In this document: piece by piece, positions 17,929 to 27,380 of the stretch
How the letters are laid out: each line of letters starts with the position of its first letter
Position numbering within the stretch: the stretch's first letter is position 1
Assembly: GCA_002411365.1 (NCBI GenBank)
Contig: DHSD01000014.1
Span: 1-63,035 of the forward strand
Source: Ruminococcaceae bacterium UBA5295
GTDB taxonomy: Bacteria > Bacillota > Clostridia > Oscillospirales > Acutalibacteraceae
Direction: 5' to 3'
Length of the DNA stretch: 63,035 nucleotides
The notes under the pieces: generated by a model
What the model saw: only the letters and a program-made list of their open reading frames with translations
Databases searched by the model: none
Told to the model about the DNA's origin: nothing
Translations under genes and position numbers: made by a program

Positions 17929-18975
17929 GTGAAAAGTAAAAAAATGATGCTGTTCCGAAACGCCATCATACTCATTTTAAGTTTAATTTTCCTTGTAGGC
18001 GGTGGAATTTGCATCTATGCTAACCAGCTTCTTGACAAGATTGACTATACGCCGGACAGCGGCTCAAAAGTCAGCACTGGAAGCCTTTTTGAGAATGGCA
18101 ATGCCTCGAGCGGTGCTGTCAGCGCAAAATCCGGTGTTATTGGCGGCCTGTACCATGACGACGCTATAACAAATATACTTCTTCTCGGCTGCGATGACTA
18201 CCAGAAAAACGATTCCGGCCGCAGCGATAGCATGATGCTTGTTTCTGTAGATACGCGCCATAAAAAGCTGAAAATCACATCTCTCATGCGCGATATGTAC
18301 ATTGCCGTGCCAGGCTCTGGCAATGACAAGCTGAACGGAGTCTATGGGCATGTCGGCGGTGGGGGAAAGGGTGCCCGAAAGATCCTCTCGACGCTGGAAG
18401 CAAATTTCGGCGTAGACATCGACCGCTTTGTAATTATTGATTTTTCTGCTTTTCCAAAGATTATTGACCGACTCGGCGGCGTGCCCGTGACACTGACAGA
18501 AAAAGAAGCCGGCCTTGTAAATGCCTATTCGGGCGACAGTAAACAGGTCCATGCCGGAGTTAACAATATGGATGGCCTTCAGGCACGGTATTATTCGAGG
18601 ATACGTGCTATTGGCAATGACCAGGCGCGCACTGAACGGCAGCGCAAAGTATTTTCAAGTATTGTAGATAAGATGAAAAAAGCAAGCCTGCCGCAGATTT
18701 ACAGTGTGTTCGCGTATATTTTGCCGCTTGTGACAACAAACATGACAAAAAATGAAGTTGTCTCACTGGCTTCCAACTCACTCACATATCTTCACTATCC
18801 GCTTAAGCAGTACCGTGTACCGGAAGAAGGCGAGTACAGGGACTCAAATAAAAATGAAATCTTTATTGATGGGGAGCCAACTGACGTACTGATTTTGGAT
18901 CTCAACAAATGCCGCAAGAGTTTTACATCATTTATTTTTGAAAATGATATCCCTACGGGAAAGTATTCCGGATAA
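17929..18975 (+). CDS. LytR-CpsA-Psr (LCP) family wall polymer ligase
   Basis: The 348-residue protein has a short cytoplasmic tail, one membrane helix (about 8-30) and an extracytoplasmic LCP domain. Family marks include NILLLGCDDY, GRSDSMMLVSVDTRHKKL, SLMRDMYIAVPG, KLNGVYGHVGG, DRLGGVPVTL and ARYYSRIR with a nearby run of Arg residues. LCP enzymes attach lipid-linked anionic polymers to peptidoglycan. GTG 17929 is preceded by TGAGGA at good spacing. The neighbouring GT2/YfhO pair also points to wall polymer work. Confidence 0.88.
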   Translation: MKSKKMMLFRNAIILILSLIFLVGGGICIYANQLLDKIDYTPDSGSKVSTGSLFENGNASSGAVSAKSGVIGGLYHDDAITNILLLGCDDYQKNDSGRSDSMMLVSVDTRHKKLKITSLMRDMYIAVPGSGNDKLNGVYGHVGGGGKGARKILSTLEANFGVDIDRFVIIDFSAFPKIIDRLGGVPVTLTEKEAGLVNAYSGDSKQVHAGVNNMDGLQARYYSRIRAIGNDQARTERQRKVFSSIVDKMKKASLPQIYSVFAYILPLVTTNMTKNEVVSLASNSLTYLHYPLKQYRVPEEGEYRDSNKNEIFIDGEPTDVLILDLNKCRKSFTSFIFENDIPTGKYSG

Positions 18976-19051
18976 TATCCATTAATCAGACAAATTATTA
19001 TGCCGCGCAGCCTAAAGCCGTGCGACTTTTTTAAAGGAGTTTTGCTTTCAC

Positions 19052-20335
19052 ATGCCAGCGCCGCTTTACGATGCACTTGTACACCATAGAAATCTCGGCC
19101 GCTCTTCATTTCACACGCCGGGCCATAAAAACAATCCGGAAGCGCTGCCGCAGGATTTGTACTCGCTCGATTTCACGGAACTTCCGGATACAGACAGCCT
19201 GTTTGACGCTTCAGGGCCTATAATGCAGGCTGAGAAGCTTGCGTCTGAATTTTTTGGCACGGCGCGCACATGCTTTTCGGCAGGCGGGTGCACGCTCTGC
19301 ATTCAGGCTATGTTCCGCCTTGCCTTGCCTGAGGGTGGGAAAGTGCTCTGCTCGCGCGTTATACACCGCAGCGCTGTGAATGCCATGGCACTGCTTGGGA
19401 TAGAGCCAGTGTGGGCAATGCCGGATGATATGGTGAAAACGCTGAATGCCAATATGGATGTAAGGGCAGTTTACATTACAAGCCCTGACTATTATGGGCG
19501 GCTGATGGATGTAGAGGCAATCTCCGCTGCCTGCCGCAGGATTGGCATACCGCTCCTTGTGGACTGTGCCCACGGGGCACATCTTATGTTTACGGCACCA
19601 AAGCTTCACCCTTTGGCTTACGGTGCTTCCATGACGGCAGATTCGGCGCATAAAACGCTCGGTGTGCTGACAGGCGGCGCATGGCTTAACATCGGCGACG
19701 AGCGCTATGCCGCCAATGCCAAGAGCGCCATGGCACTGTTTGGTTCCACAAGCCCTTCATATCCAGTAATGGCGTCGCTTGACTGTGCACGCGCGTGGCT
19801 TCAGGCCAATCCCAATGCGTTTTTGCCCCTGCAGGAAAAAGTAGCGGAAATAAAAGAGCTTGCGCAGCGCCGCGGGATGGCTCTTCCGGAAGGAAAAGGT
19901 GACCCGGTGCGGATAACGCTTAACACTGCATCAATAGGGCTGCACGGTACGGAAGCGGCAGAACTTTTCCGTAAAGCCGGTGTTGAGCCCGAGTATGCTG
20001 ATGCTGACTATGTTGTGCTTATCGCAACTCCGTTTAATACTGAAAAAGATTTCATGCGCCTTAAAAACGCGATAGAAGGCCTGCCGTGTGGCAGGCCTTT
20101 ACCTGCGCATCCTCCGCTGCCGGTGCTGCCACCGGTTAAAGAGGGGCTGCGAGAGGCTGTGCTGGCACCGTCAGTAACGGTCTGCCTAAGCAAAGCGGTC
20201 GGCAGGATAGCCGCGGAAGCGGCCTGCCCATGCCCGCCTGGCATCCCGATTGTTATGCCAGGTGAGCTTATAACTAAAGAAGCCGTAGAGTTTTTGCGCA
20301 GGTATGGCTTTCTAAAGATTAACGTGCTAAAATAA
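19052..20335 (+). CDS. Orn/Lys/Arg decarboxylase family PLP enzyme
   Basis: The 427-residue protein is a fold-type I PLP enzyme of the arginine/lysine/ornithine decarboxylase group: HTPGHKN near residue 23, DCAHGAHLMF, and the PLP-binding lysine in ADSAHKTLG near residue 205. It is the short form (no wing domain), like B. subtilis YaaO. In Bacillota it precedes the darA-holB-ricT group, as here. It probably decarboxylates a basic amino acid to a polyamine precursor; the exact substrate is unknown. AAAGGAG precedes the ATG. Confidence 0.85.
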   Translation: MPAPLYDALVHHRNLGRSSFHTPGHKNNPEALPQDLYSLDFTELPDTDSLFDASGPIMQAEKLASEFFGTARTCFSAGGCTLCIQAMFRLALPEGGKVLCSRVIHRSAVNAMALLGIEPVWAMPDDMVKTLNANMDVRAVYITSPDYYGRLMDVEAISAACRRIGIPLLVDCAHGAHLMFTAPKLHPLAYGASMTADSAHKTLGVLTGGAWLNIGDERYAANAKSAMALFGSTSPSYPVMASLDCARAWLQANPNAFLPLQEKVAEIKELAQRRGMALPEGKGDPVRITLNTASIGLHGTEAAELFRKAGVEPEYADADYVVLIATPFNTEKDFMRLKNAIEGLPCGRPLPAHPPLPVLPPVKEGLREAVLAPSVTVCLSKAVGRIAAEAACPCPPGIPIVMPGELITKEAVEFLRRYGFLKINVLK

Positions 20336-20428
20336 ACTTAATAGGCTTTATTCTAAGCCTGTATATCTGTTACTGGTAAGATTTCACAACTGCAGAAATA
20401 TGGCCGTATGGCACGGGAGGTTTTTAGT

Positions 20429-20752
20429 ATGAAACTTGTCATGGCGATCGTAGGGAATGACGACAGCAGCAGAGTCGCTGAGGCACTCACCAAAAATGGC
20501 TTTTCTGCCACAAAACTTGCGACAACCGGCGGGTTTCTCAGGTCAGGCAATACAACTTTCCTCGTTGGCACGGATGATGGCAAGGTCGACCGCGTAATCG
20601 ACATTATTTCTGAGCAGAGTTGCCGCCGTACGCAGCTTGTGCCGAATACATCTGCAATTGATATGGGAATGTATTCTTCTTATCCGGTAAAAGTAACTGT
20701 TGGCGGTTCTACAATTTTTGTGCTGAATGTGGAGCGGTTTGAAAGAGTATGA
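20429..20752 (+). CDS. darA: Cyclic-di-AMP receptor, PII-like DarA/PstA
   Basis: The 107-residue protein begins MKLVMAIVGNDDSSRV and contains FSATKLATTGGFLRSGNTT, the marks of the trimeric PII-like c-di-AMP receptor. The C-terminal strand is GGSTIFVLNVERFER. I start at ATG 20429 behind GGGAGG; the open frame runs a little further upstream. Its stop overlaps holB by ATGA. The protein binds c-di-AMP in the cytoplasm; its partner is not well defined. Confidence 0.92.
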   Translation: MKLVMAIVGNDDSSRVAEALTKNGFSATKLATTGGFLRSGNTTFLVGTDDGKVDRVIDIISEQSCRRTQLVPNTSAIDMGMYSSYPVKVTVGGSTIFVLNVERFERV

Positions 20753-21618
20753 AATTACGTTTAGATGGATTTAACGGCGGCGGGGATGTTTGCCGCAGAC
20801 TTTCATTCGCTTTTTCCGGGAATCGCATGCCGCATGCTATCCTGCTCGAAGGCGAGCAGGGCAGCGGCACTGAGCGCCTGGCCGCGCTGCTTGCCCAGGC
20901 GGCGGTATGCCTTTCGCATGGCAACAGGCCATGCGGGCACTGTGAAGGCTGTGTGAAAGCGCAGGCCGGTTCCCATCCGGATATTATAACAGTAGACGGC
21001 GAAAAAGATCCGCGCGCTTTTCCGGTGGATACCATACGGAGGATACGCTCTGAGGCATATATACGCCCAAACGAGGCACCATGCAAGGTGTTTGTCATGC
21101 TTGGCGTGCAGAATATGTCAGAAGTTTCGCAGAATGCGCTGCTGAAGATATTGGAAGAGCCTCCGGAAAACGTAATATTTATTTTAACGGCAGTCAGTGC
21201 GGCTGCCCTGCTGCCGACGGTGCGCTCACGCCTGCAGGTATTTCATGTTGCTGGAGAAAGCCTTCCGGCTGACTGGAGCCTTGCGGAGCGCCTTGCACGC
21301 TCGGTGCTGTCTCCCGGAGGTGCAGACCTGCTGTTTGGGCTGGCTGAACTTGTTAAGGACCGCGGCACATTCCGCGGTGTGCTTAAACAGCTGCTGCTGC
21401 TGTTCCGTGATGCACTGGTGCAGCGCTCCGGAGGGAAAGCGCTCATTTCCGGCAGGGAAGAGACAGTCAATATGCTTAGCGGCGGCCTTACGCGCCGGAG
21501 CCTGATGCGCATGGTAGAAGAGACGGAGACGGCGCGCAATGCATTGGAGCAAAATGCAAACACCGCGCTGCTGTCTGCTGTTTACTGTGCCGGCCTGCGC
21601 TATTCAGCCGGCCGGTGA
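20749..21618 (+). CDS. holB: DNA polymerase III subunit delta'
   Basis: The 289-residue AAA+ clamp-loader protein has a zinc-binding CGHCEGCVKAQAGSHPDI segment, VDTIRRIRSEAYIRPNEA and the arginine-finger region SQNALLKILEEPPENVIFIL. The Walker A position reads EGEQGSGTE, without the usual GKT, as in delta' subunits that do not hydrolyse ATP. It loads the sliding clamp with DnaX and delta. It is coupled by ATGA to darA and runs into ricT. Confidence 0.9.
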   Translation: MKLRLDGFNGGGDVCRRLSFAFSGNRMPHAILLEGEQGSGTERLAALLAQAAVCLSHGNRPCGHCEGCVKAQAGSHPDIITVDGEKDPRAFPVDTIRRIRSEAYIRPNEAPCKVFVMLGVQNMSEVSQNALLKILEEPPENVIFILTAVSAAALLPTVRSRLQVFHVAGESLPADWSLAERLARSVLSPGGADLLFGLAELVKDRGTFRGVLKQLLLLFRDALVQRSGGKALISGREETVNMLSGGLTRRSLMRMVEETETARNALEQNANTALLSAVYCAGLRYSAGR

Positions 21619-21628
21619 AAGGAAAGTC

Positions 21629-22534
21629 ATGGAGGACAAGATGGCAGAAATCATTGGCGTCCGTTTTAAAAATGTTGGTAAGGTATATTATTTCGACCCT
21701 GACGGCAAGCAGCTCGAAAAGGGCAGCAAAGTAATTGTGGAAACGTCCCGCGGTATCGAATGCGGTGAAGTTGCAATGAAAAACCGTCAGGTCAGCGAAG
21801 ATAAACTTGTCCAGCCGCTTAAAAAGCTGATACGCATGGCAACAGCGGAAGACCTGAAGCGGGTGGAGGAAAACCACAAAAAAGAAAAAACTGCGTTCCA
21901 GATATGCCTGAAAAAGATCGCCGCCCATAAGCTTGAGATGAAACTTGTAGATGTAGAATATACTTTTGACAATTCAAAAATACTGTTTTACTTTACGGCA
22001 GACGGGCGTGTAGACTTTCGGGAGCTTGTCAAAGACCTTGCGTCGGTTTTTCATACGCGCATTGAACTGCGGCAGATCGGCGTCCGCGACGAAGCCAAAA
22101 TGCTTGGCGGCATGGGCGTTTGCGGCAGGCCGTTCTGCTGTTCCTCTTTTTTAAATGGATTTCAGCCTGTTTCAATTAAGATGGCCAAAGAACAGGGCCT
22201 TTCGCTGAATCCGGCTAAAATTTCGGGCATTTGCGGCAGGCTTATGTGTTGCCTTAAATATGAGCAGGACACATACGTTGAAAAGCAGCACACTGTTCCG
22301 GCTATAGGCACTGCCGTGATGACGCCGGAAGGCCGCGGTACAGTTGCTGAGCGAAATCTGCTTGCGGAAACGGTAAGCGTGCGTATGGATTTTTCACCTG
22401 ATGCACCTTTGCGCAATTTTAAATCTTCTGAAGTCAAAGAGATGAAAGAAGAGCTGAAAGAGACAAAAGATGCACGCCCTGCATCTGGAAACACGCCTCC
22501 TAAAAAAAATTCGAATAGCCAAGGCGGCGCTTAA
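21629..22534 (+). CDS. ricT: RicT (YaaT/PSP1-domain) regulatory iron-sulfur protein
   Basis: The 301-residue protein matches RicT: EIIGVRFKNVGKVYYFDP at the N-terminus, KMLGGMGVCGRPFCCSSFL, and KISGICGRLMCCLKYE with the conserved cysteines. In Bacillus it forms the Ric (Y-) complex that carries [4Fe-4S] clusters and directs RNase Y processing. ATG 21629 follows AAAGGA; ATG 21641 is an alternative with GGAGG. A charged, low-complexity tail follows residue 275. A ferredoxin gene sits 74 bases downstream, a possible functional link. Confidence 0.9.
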   Translation: MEDKMAEIIGVRFKNVGKVYYFDPDGKQLEKGSKVIVETSRGIECGEVAMKNRQVSEDKLVQPLKKLIRMATAEDLKRVEENHKKEKTAFQICLKKIAAHKLEMKLVDVEYTFDNSKILFYFTADGRVDFRELVKDLASVFHTRIELRQIGVRDEAKMLGGMGVCGRPFCCSSFLNGFQPVSIKMAKEQGLSLNPAKISGICGRLMCCLKYEQDTYVEKQHTVPAIGTAVMTPEGRGTVAERNLLAETVSVRMDFSPDAPLRNFKSSEVKEMKEELKETKDARPASGNTPPKKNSNSQGGA

Positions 22535-22608
22535 TATTTACTGCGTATTGCAATTTCAGCTTTTTATGGTACAATTAGAATGAATTTTGTTTAGGAGGTG
22601 TCCCAAGT

Positions 22609-22779
22609 ATGGCTTATCAGATCAGCGATGATTGCATTTCCTGCGGTTCCTGTGCAGCTCAGTGCCCTGTAGGCGCAATTTCTGAAGGTGACGGCAAATT
22701 TGTAATCGACCCGGATAAGTGCACAGAGTGTGGCTCATGTGCCAGCGTATGCCCGGTCGGTGCGCCTAAGCAGGCTTGA
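22609..22779 (+). CDS. 2[4Fe-4S] ferredoxin
   Basis: A 56-residue protein has two classic cluster motifs, CISCGSCAAQCPVGAI and CTECGSCASVCPVGAP. It is preceded by TTAGGAGGTG at good spacing. Such ferredoxins are main electron carriers in clostridial fermentation. It lies inside the ricT-rsmI cluster, maybe only as a neighbour. Confidence 0.95.
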   Translation: MAYQISDDCISCGSCAAQCPVGAISEGDGKFVIDPDKCTECGSCASVCPVGAPKQA

Positions 22780-22854
22780 CAGAACTATTGCAGTCTAAAG
22801 GTGGAGCGCTAATGTGCCCCGCCTTTTCTTTCTGTGGAAAGCAGGTGGTACCGG

Positions 22855-23625
22855 TTGGAAAAAATATGCTGTTGCTTAAATAAAAATGAGAAGCTTGAGC
22901 CGGTTTCGGAAGATGTTTCTGTTATAACGGGCAATGGATTTACTTTTTATACGGATACAGTCCTTCTGGCCAATTTTTCCATGCCGGAAAGCGGAGAGGT
23001 ATGCGCAGACTTCGGCACAGGGTGCGGCGCAATACCCATGATATGGTGCGCGCGATCGCAGCCCAAAAAAGTCTATGCTGTTGAGATACAGCAGCGTGCG
23101 TGCGGCATGGCCAGGCGCTCCGCGGAAATGAACGGCTTTGAAAATAAGATACAGGTTTTAGAGTGCGACATCAAGAAACTGCATAAAAAATCGGCAATAC
23201 CGTATGGGCTTGACCGGATAGTCTGTAACCCACCTTACCATGAAGCCGGTGCAGGTTTACATGGGAGGAGTGCTGTAAAGCAGGCCGCATTTCATGAAAC
23301 AGCCTGTACGTTTTCTGACATTGCCGCCGCCGCTGCCGCCTTCCTGCGCTGGGGGGGGCGTTTCTTCTGCTGTATGCGACCGGAAAGGCTGTGCGGCACT
23401 TTGTTTTCGCTGCATGCGGCAGGGCTGGAGCCAAAACGCATATGCTTTGTGCAGCAGAGGGAAAGTTGTGCCCCATCGCTTTTTCTGCTTCAGGCGGTGC
23501 GCGGCGGGAAGCCGGGCATAAAAGCCGAACCCGTACTGATAATAGAGAATAAAGACGGCGATGTTTCTGAAAAAATGCGCAGTATTTACGGCAACTACGG
23601 CCAGAACAGGGAGGGAAAAGGATGA
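22855..23625 (+). CDS. TrmN6-like SAM-dependent methyltransferase
   Basis: The 256-residue protein has a Rossmann SAM-binding motif ADFGTGCGAIPM and the N6-adenine/N-methylation motif VCNPPYHEAG. It resembles the tRNA1(Val) A37 N6-methyltransferase group (YabB/YfiC). The gene holds the yabB position between ricT and rsmI. TTG 22855, six bases after AGGTGG, is the preferred start; GTG 22834 is possible. The stop overlaps rsmI. The target RNA is inferred. Confidence 0.8.
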   Translation: MEKICCCLNKNEKLEPVSEDVSVITGNGFTFYTDTVLLANFSMPESGEVCADFGTGCGAIPMIWCARSQPKKVYAVEIQQRACGMARRSAEMNGFENKIQVLECDIKKLHKKSAIPYGLDRIVCNPPYHEAGAGLHGRSAVKQAAFHETACTFSDIAAAAAAFLRWGGRFFCCMRPERLCGTLFSLHAAGLEPKRICFVQQRESCAPSLFLLQAVRGGKPGIKAEPVLIIENKDGDVSEKMRSIYGNYGQNREGKG

Positions 23626-24506
23626 GTGGAAAACTTGTTGTTGTAGGCACGCCTATTGGCAACCTTTCGGATTTTTCCCCGCGTGCGGTGCAGGCGCTTT
23701 CAGACGCCAACTTTATCGCTGCAGAGGATACGCGTGTTACGAGAAAACTTCTAAGCCATTTTAATCTCCATAAACCGATGATAAGCTATTTTGAGCACAA
23801 TAAATATCAACGCGGCGACAAGATCTGTGACCGTATGGAGCATGGCGAGATATGTGCGCTTGTTTCAGATGCGGGAATGCCTGCCATCTCGGACCCGGGC
23901 GAACTGCTGGTGCGCCAGTGCGCTGAACGTGGCATACCTGTATTTGTTGTGCCTGGGCCGAGCGCCGTCGTTTCGGCGCTTGCTGTTTCAGGGCTGCCAA
24001 CAGGGCGCTTTACTTTTGAAGGCTTCCTGAGCGTAAACAAAAAAAGCCGCAGGGAACACCTTACGGAACTGAAAAATGAGCACCGCACAATGGTGTTTTA
24101 TGAAGCGCCGCATAAGCTGGCAAACACTTTGGCAGATCTCTTGTCTGCGCTGGGCGACCGCCGCATTTCCATTGTGCGTGAGCTTACTAAGATACATGAG
24201 GAAGTAATACGCACAACACTTTCGGAAGCGGCAAAGCGGTACGAAGGCGGAAGTGCAAAAGGAGAATTCGTCCTTGTCGTGGAAGGGGCACCACGCACGC
24301 CTCCGGTGCCGGAACCTGAGCAGAAAGCAATTTCGATTGCCGAAAGCTATCTCGAGCAGGGATTTTCTGCCTCTGAGGCAGCAAAACGGGCTTCTTCCGA
24401 AACAGGGCGAAAGAAAAACGAGATTTATCGGCAGATAGCCGATAAAAAAAGCAGGCCCAATAAAGAGGAGCCCGGTACTGATGTGCATCACGGGCCGCCT
24501 TTATAA
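23622..24506 (+). CDS. rsmI: 16S rRNA (cytidine1402-2'-O)-methyltransferase RsmI
   Basis: The 294-residue tetrapyrrole-methylase-fold enzyme shows GKLVVVGTPIGNLSDFSPRA, AAEDTRVTRKLLSHF, ALVSDAGMPAISDPGELLVR and VVPGPSAVVSALAVSGLPT. It 2'-O-methylates C1402 in the ribosomal P site. The gene begins in an ATGA overlap with the upstream methyltransferase and ends the plus-strand cluster, converging on the next operon 12 bases away. Confidence 0.93.
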   Translation: MSGKLVVVGTPIGNLSDFSPRAVQALSDANFIAAEDTRVTRKLLSHFNLHKPMISYFEHNKYQRGDKICDRMEHGEICALVSDAGMPAISDPGELLVRQCAERGIPVFVVPGPSAVVSALAVSGLPTGRFTFEGFLSVNKKSRREHLTELKNEHRTMVFYEAPHKLANTLADLLSALGDRRISIVRELTKIHEEVIRTTLSEAAKRYEGGSAKGEFVLVVEGAPRTPPVPEPEQKAISIAESYLEQGFSASEAAKRASSETGRKKNEIYRQIADKKSRPNKEEPGTDVHHGPPL

Positions 24507-24518
24507 GGCCATGCCGGT

Positions 24519-25097
24519 TTATTGAGGTGATAATTCTACTATATTTTTTTCCGGATACAGGGAATAGACAATGCAAAAGGCTTTGCTCTGAATATGTGAC
24601 CATTCCGATTTGCTGAAACTGTCTCTATTTAGTGGCACAGGCATTTTTAAAACTTTATGCTCGTATTTGTTTAATTCCAGGTTCATGCCGCAGTTGTTGT
24701 AGTAAACCATGAGGGGAAAATCGAACTGTAAGGAAAAGCTGCCTGATTCAAGATGGAAGGCAGTAAGGTCAACATTTATTGGCCTGTTTGCAGGGTTATA
24801 AAAATCCAGGTCTACGAGTGCAATTTTTGTGTCACTTAAATCGCTGTGTGTGTCATCTGGGTTAAGTATATGCAATAATCTTTTATCGGATGTAAATTGC
24901 CCGCTGTCTAAAACCTTTTTACCTTTTACAGTTATTTTTGCACCTTCATAAATAAAAGGGCGGCCATAAGGGTGGACTATTTTTTTGCTCTCTGGGAACT
25001 TTGTGTTAACTGTATAAAACATTGCCACAAATACGCCTACAAGCAGAATGACGAGAAGGGCTGCTGCCCAGACCTTAGCTTTGTGTGTTTTATTCAT
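24519..25097 (-). CDS. Membrane-anchored extracytoplasmic protein of an ABC operon
   Basis: This 192-residue protein has one N-terminal membrane helix (about 9-30) and an exported domain of alternating beta-strands. It contains PFIYEGAKITVKGKKVLD and DLDFYNPANRPINVDLTAF, a layout like small DUF4352/DUF5028-type exported domains. I cannot name the family firmly. Its start overlaps the ATPase gene by eight bases, so it is made with the transporter. It may be a surface accessory or immunity component. The upstream gene at 28933 encodes a second protein of the same plan. Confidence 0.55.
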   Translation of the reverse strand: MNKTHKAKVWAAALLVILLVGVFVAMFYTVNTKFPESKKIVHPYGRPFIYEGAKITVKGKKVLDSGQFTSDKRLLHILNPDDTHSDLSDTKIALVDLDFYNPANRPINVDLTAFHLESGSFSLQFDFPLMVYYNNCGMNLELNKYEHKVLKMPVPLNRDSFSKSEWSHIQSKAFCIVYSLYPEKNIVELSPQ

Positions 25098-25752
25098 AGG
25101 CAGTATCCTTCTCCGTGCGTATTATATTTGAAATAGCGCCTGACTTGATTTCTATTATCATATCACAGAGGCTGTCAATTTCATCGCGGTCATGGCACGA
25201 GAGTATAACGATGTGGTCCTTGCTTTTATAAGACTTAATTATTCCCCTTATTTTATTTACGGTTTCTTCATCGAGCGCATTGAATGGCTCGTCTAAAATA
25301 AGGAGTTTTGGCTTTTCCATTATTGCTGCAGCTATGCCGAGTTTCTGCTTCATGCCCAAAGAATATTTGCGGAAACTTTTTTTATCTTCGGGGTCAAGCC
25401 CTACATTTTCCATTGCGCTTTTTATGTCTTCGTCATTTATCCGGTTCTGTATCTGCGCAAGGAATTTTAAATTTTTAAATCCGCTGAAACTTGAGGTAAA
25501 GCCAGGGTTTTCGATAAGCACGCCCACACTTTCGGGAAATGAGATATCTCTGCCTAATACTTTGCCGTCAATCCTGACTTCGCCGGAAGACGGGGTGATG
25601 AGCCCACACACGGCCCGCATGAGCATTGTTTTTCCGGAGCCGTTTTTACCTGTAAATCCATAGATGTGGCCACTTTCAAGGGTGAGGCTGATATTGTTGA
25701 GGACGCAATTATGCGAAAGGTTTTTCGTATAATTGATTATTTCAATTTTCAA
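25090..25752 (-). CDS. ABC transporter ATP-binding protein
   Basis: The 220-residue ATPase has Walker A GFTGKNGSGKTMLMR, the signature YSLGMKQKLGIAAAIM and Walker B LLILDEPFNALDEE. It is the short single-domain type found in ABC-2 bacteriocin/antibiotic export or immunity systems. It should power the membrane proteins encoded just upstream. The gene starts 37 bases after the last permease. Confidence 0.9.
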   Translation of the reverse strand: MKIEIINYTKNLSHNCVLNNISLTLESGHIYGFTGKNGSGKTMLMRAVCGLITPSSGEVRIDGKVLGRDISFPESVGVLIENPGFTSSFSGFKNLKFLAQIQNRINDEDIKSAMENVGLDPEDKKSFRKYSLGMKQKLGIAAAIMEKPKLLILDEPFNALDEETVNKIRGIIKSYKSKDHIVILSCHDRDEIDSLCDMIIEIKSGAISNIIRTEKDTAYE

Positions 25753-25789
25753 ATGGCATGCCTCCTTTATATAATGTCTTTGCGCTTGA

Positions 25790-26611
25790 TTATGGCCGCC
25801 CCTGCAAAAAAGAAACCAGCAGCAGGCAGACGGCGCTGATGAGGCCGTTTTTAACGCTTATGCTGCTGGTTGGTGAAAATAAGGTGTTCCTTTCAGCCAT
25901 GGTGAAGTTGAAAATCAGCATCGGGTGGCAGCGGAAAGCGGCAGCAGCAATAAAGCATATACCTAAAATAAAACTGTAAACAGGCCTTATAACAAGGCTG
26001 AGCATCATGTGAAAAGATGAAACCGCAAGCGAAACTGCAAGAGGAAGAAGCAGGCAGGCTGCAATAATTTCGCCATTGCCCGCTCCGTGTAAATTGATGT
26101 CGAAAAATTCGCTGCAGACATAGGGGTTTACAAGAACAGAAAGCTTTCCAAATGCAGCGCTTGCACAGCAGGCAGACATGACGAATAAAACATAGTAAAG
26201 TATAACCGACAGCATGCACCAGATGAATTTCCCTGCCCACCATACTACTTTGGACTTAACTCTTAGGATAAATGAGCTTGCGCTTTTTTTCATGTCGTCA
26301 GATGCATAAAATGTCGTGAGGGATAATAAGTATGCGTAAAACCCGAACCAGAGTACAGAAAGCTTTATGCCCGTCTGGCTGCTTGCGTCAAACGGTTTAT
26401 TTCCGGCAAAAACGTTAAGTATAAAGTCAAAAGTGCCCAATGATCCGCTTAGGCCGCTGGAATGCAGAAAATGGTTTGCATGGGCGGCAAACACAAAAGA
26501 TGACAATATGAAAATCAACAGCGCAGCAGCATAATATTTCCACCTAAGAACTATGCCGTACGAAATATCGTGCCTTATAAGCGGCGATAATTTTTTTGTT
26601 TTATGTGACAA
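25790..26611 (-). CDS. ABC-2-like membrane protein (permease 3 of the operon)
   Basis: This 273-residue protein has about six membrane segments, among them YAAALLIFILSSFVFAAHA and AAFRCHPMLIFNFTM near the end. The large extracytoplasmic loop and lack of other domains suit an ABC-2 permease. It overlaps the upstream permease by 11 bases. Three different permease-like proteins with one ATPase suggest a multi-subunit exporter or a complex. Confidence 0.6.
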   Translation of the reverse strand: MSHKTKKLSPLIRHDISYGIVLRWKYYAAALLIFILSSFVFAAHANHFLHSSGLSGSLGTFDFILNVFAGNKPFDASSQTGIKLSVLWFGFYAYLLSLTTFYASDDMKKSASSFILRVKSKVVWWAGKFIWCMLSVILYYVLFVMSACCASAAFGKLSVLVNPYVCSEFFDINLHGAGNGEIIAACLLLPLAVSLAVSSFHMMLSLVIRPVYSFILGICFIAAAAFRCHPMLIFNFTMAERNTLFSPTSSISVKNGLISAVCLLLVSFLQGRP

Positions 26612-27380
26612 TAAAATCTTTCCTTTTTATCATCCTGAAAGAAAGACAGAAGAATAAAACAATCAATGCCGGCAAGACGCATATGTAAGTGATTTGCATT
26701 GATATGGGAAAATACTCGTTTCCGCCGTGCAGGTTGAAAATGTTTTCGATGGCGAACTGGACAAGGTCTGGAAACCTTACTGCCGACAACACAACGGCGG
26801 CTAAAAACGAGATGATTTTTTTAAAGCGTAGGCTTATTAAGACCATGGCGGACGTGAAAAAAAGCAGCTTGAGAAAAATCCTAAGCGATGTAAGCACTAC
26901 TACGTTTAAAAGGCTGATATTCAACGTATATCCTTGGCTTTGGTAAAAACTGCTTGACTGTTCGCTCCAGTTTATCAACGAAGATACCATCAAGCCGGAA
27001 ACCAGAAACGAAATCAATATGAGGCACACTGAAAATATCAGGGACAGGCATATGGATTTTATGCACTGGCTTTTTACAATGCATTTACGTGAATGAAGCC
27101 TTAATATGAAATTTGCCGTAGTGTTCTGCCCTGATATTATAAAAATTATTGCTGATGTGAATAGGAGTATAAAGAAATTCATAATGTAGCCGCTGTTTAA
27201 TGAGTCAATGCAATCGCCTATACAAAGTTCACCGCCGCTGCCAAGTGCCAGGCGTTTTAGAGCAGAACAGTGAAGCAGCAGAAAAAACGGCATTAGAAAT
27301 ACCCATAGCATTATGAGTGGAAACGCCTGTTTAGTGCTGCCTTTTAAATAATTAAAATTCTTTTTTGAGTTACAGCACAT
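26601..27380 (-). CDS. ABC-2-like membrane protein (permease 2 of the operon)
   Basis: The 259-residue protein has about six hydrophobic segments, for example LIMLWVFLMPFFLLLHC and FFILLFTSAIIFIISGQN. The cytoplasmic piece RLHSRKCIVKSQCIKSI resembles the basic loop of ABC-2 permeases. It overlaps both neighbours by 11 bases, so the three permeases are translationally coupled. The family is not named with confidence. Confidence 0.6.
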   Translation of the reverse strand: MCCNSKKNFNYLKGSTKQAFPLIMLWVFLMPFFLLLHCSALKRLALGSGGELCIGDCIDSLNSGYIMNFFILLFTSAIIFIISGQNTTANFILRLHSRKCIVKSQCIKSICLSLIFSVCLILISFLVSGLMVSSLINWSEQSSSFYQSQGYTLNISLLNVVVLTSLRIFLKLLFFTSAMVLISLRFKKIISFLAAVVLSAVRFPDLVQFAIENIFNLHGGNEYFPISMQITYICVLPALIVLFFCLSFRMIKRKDFIVT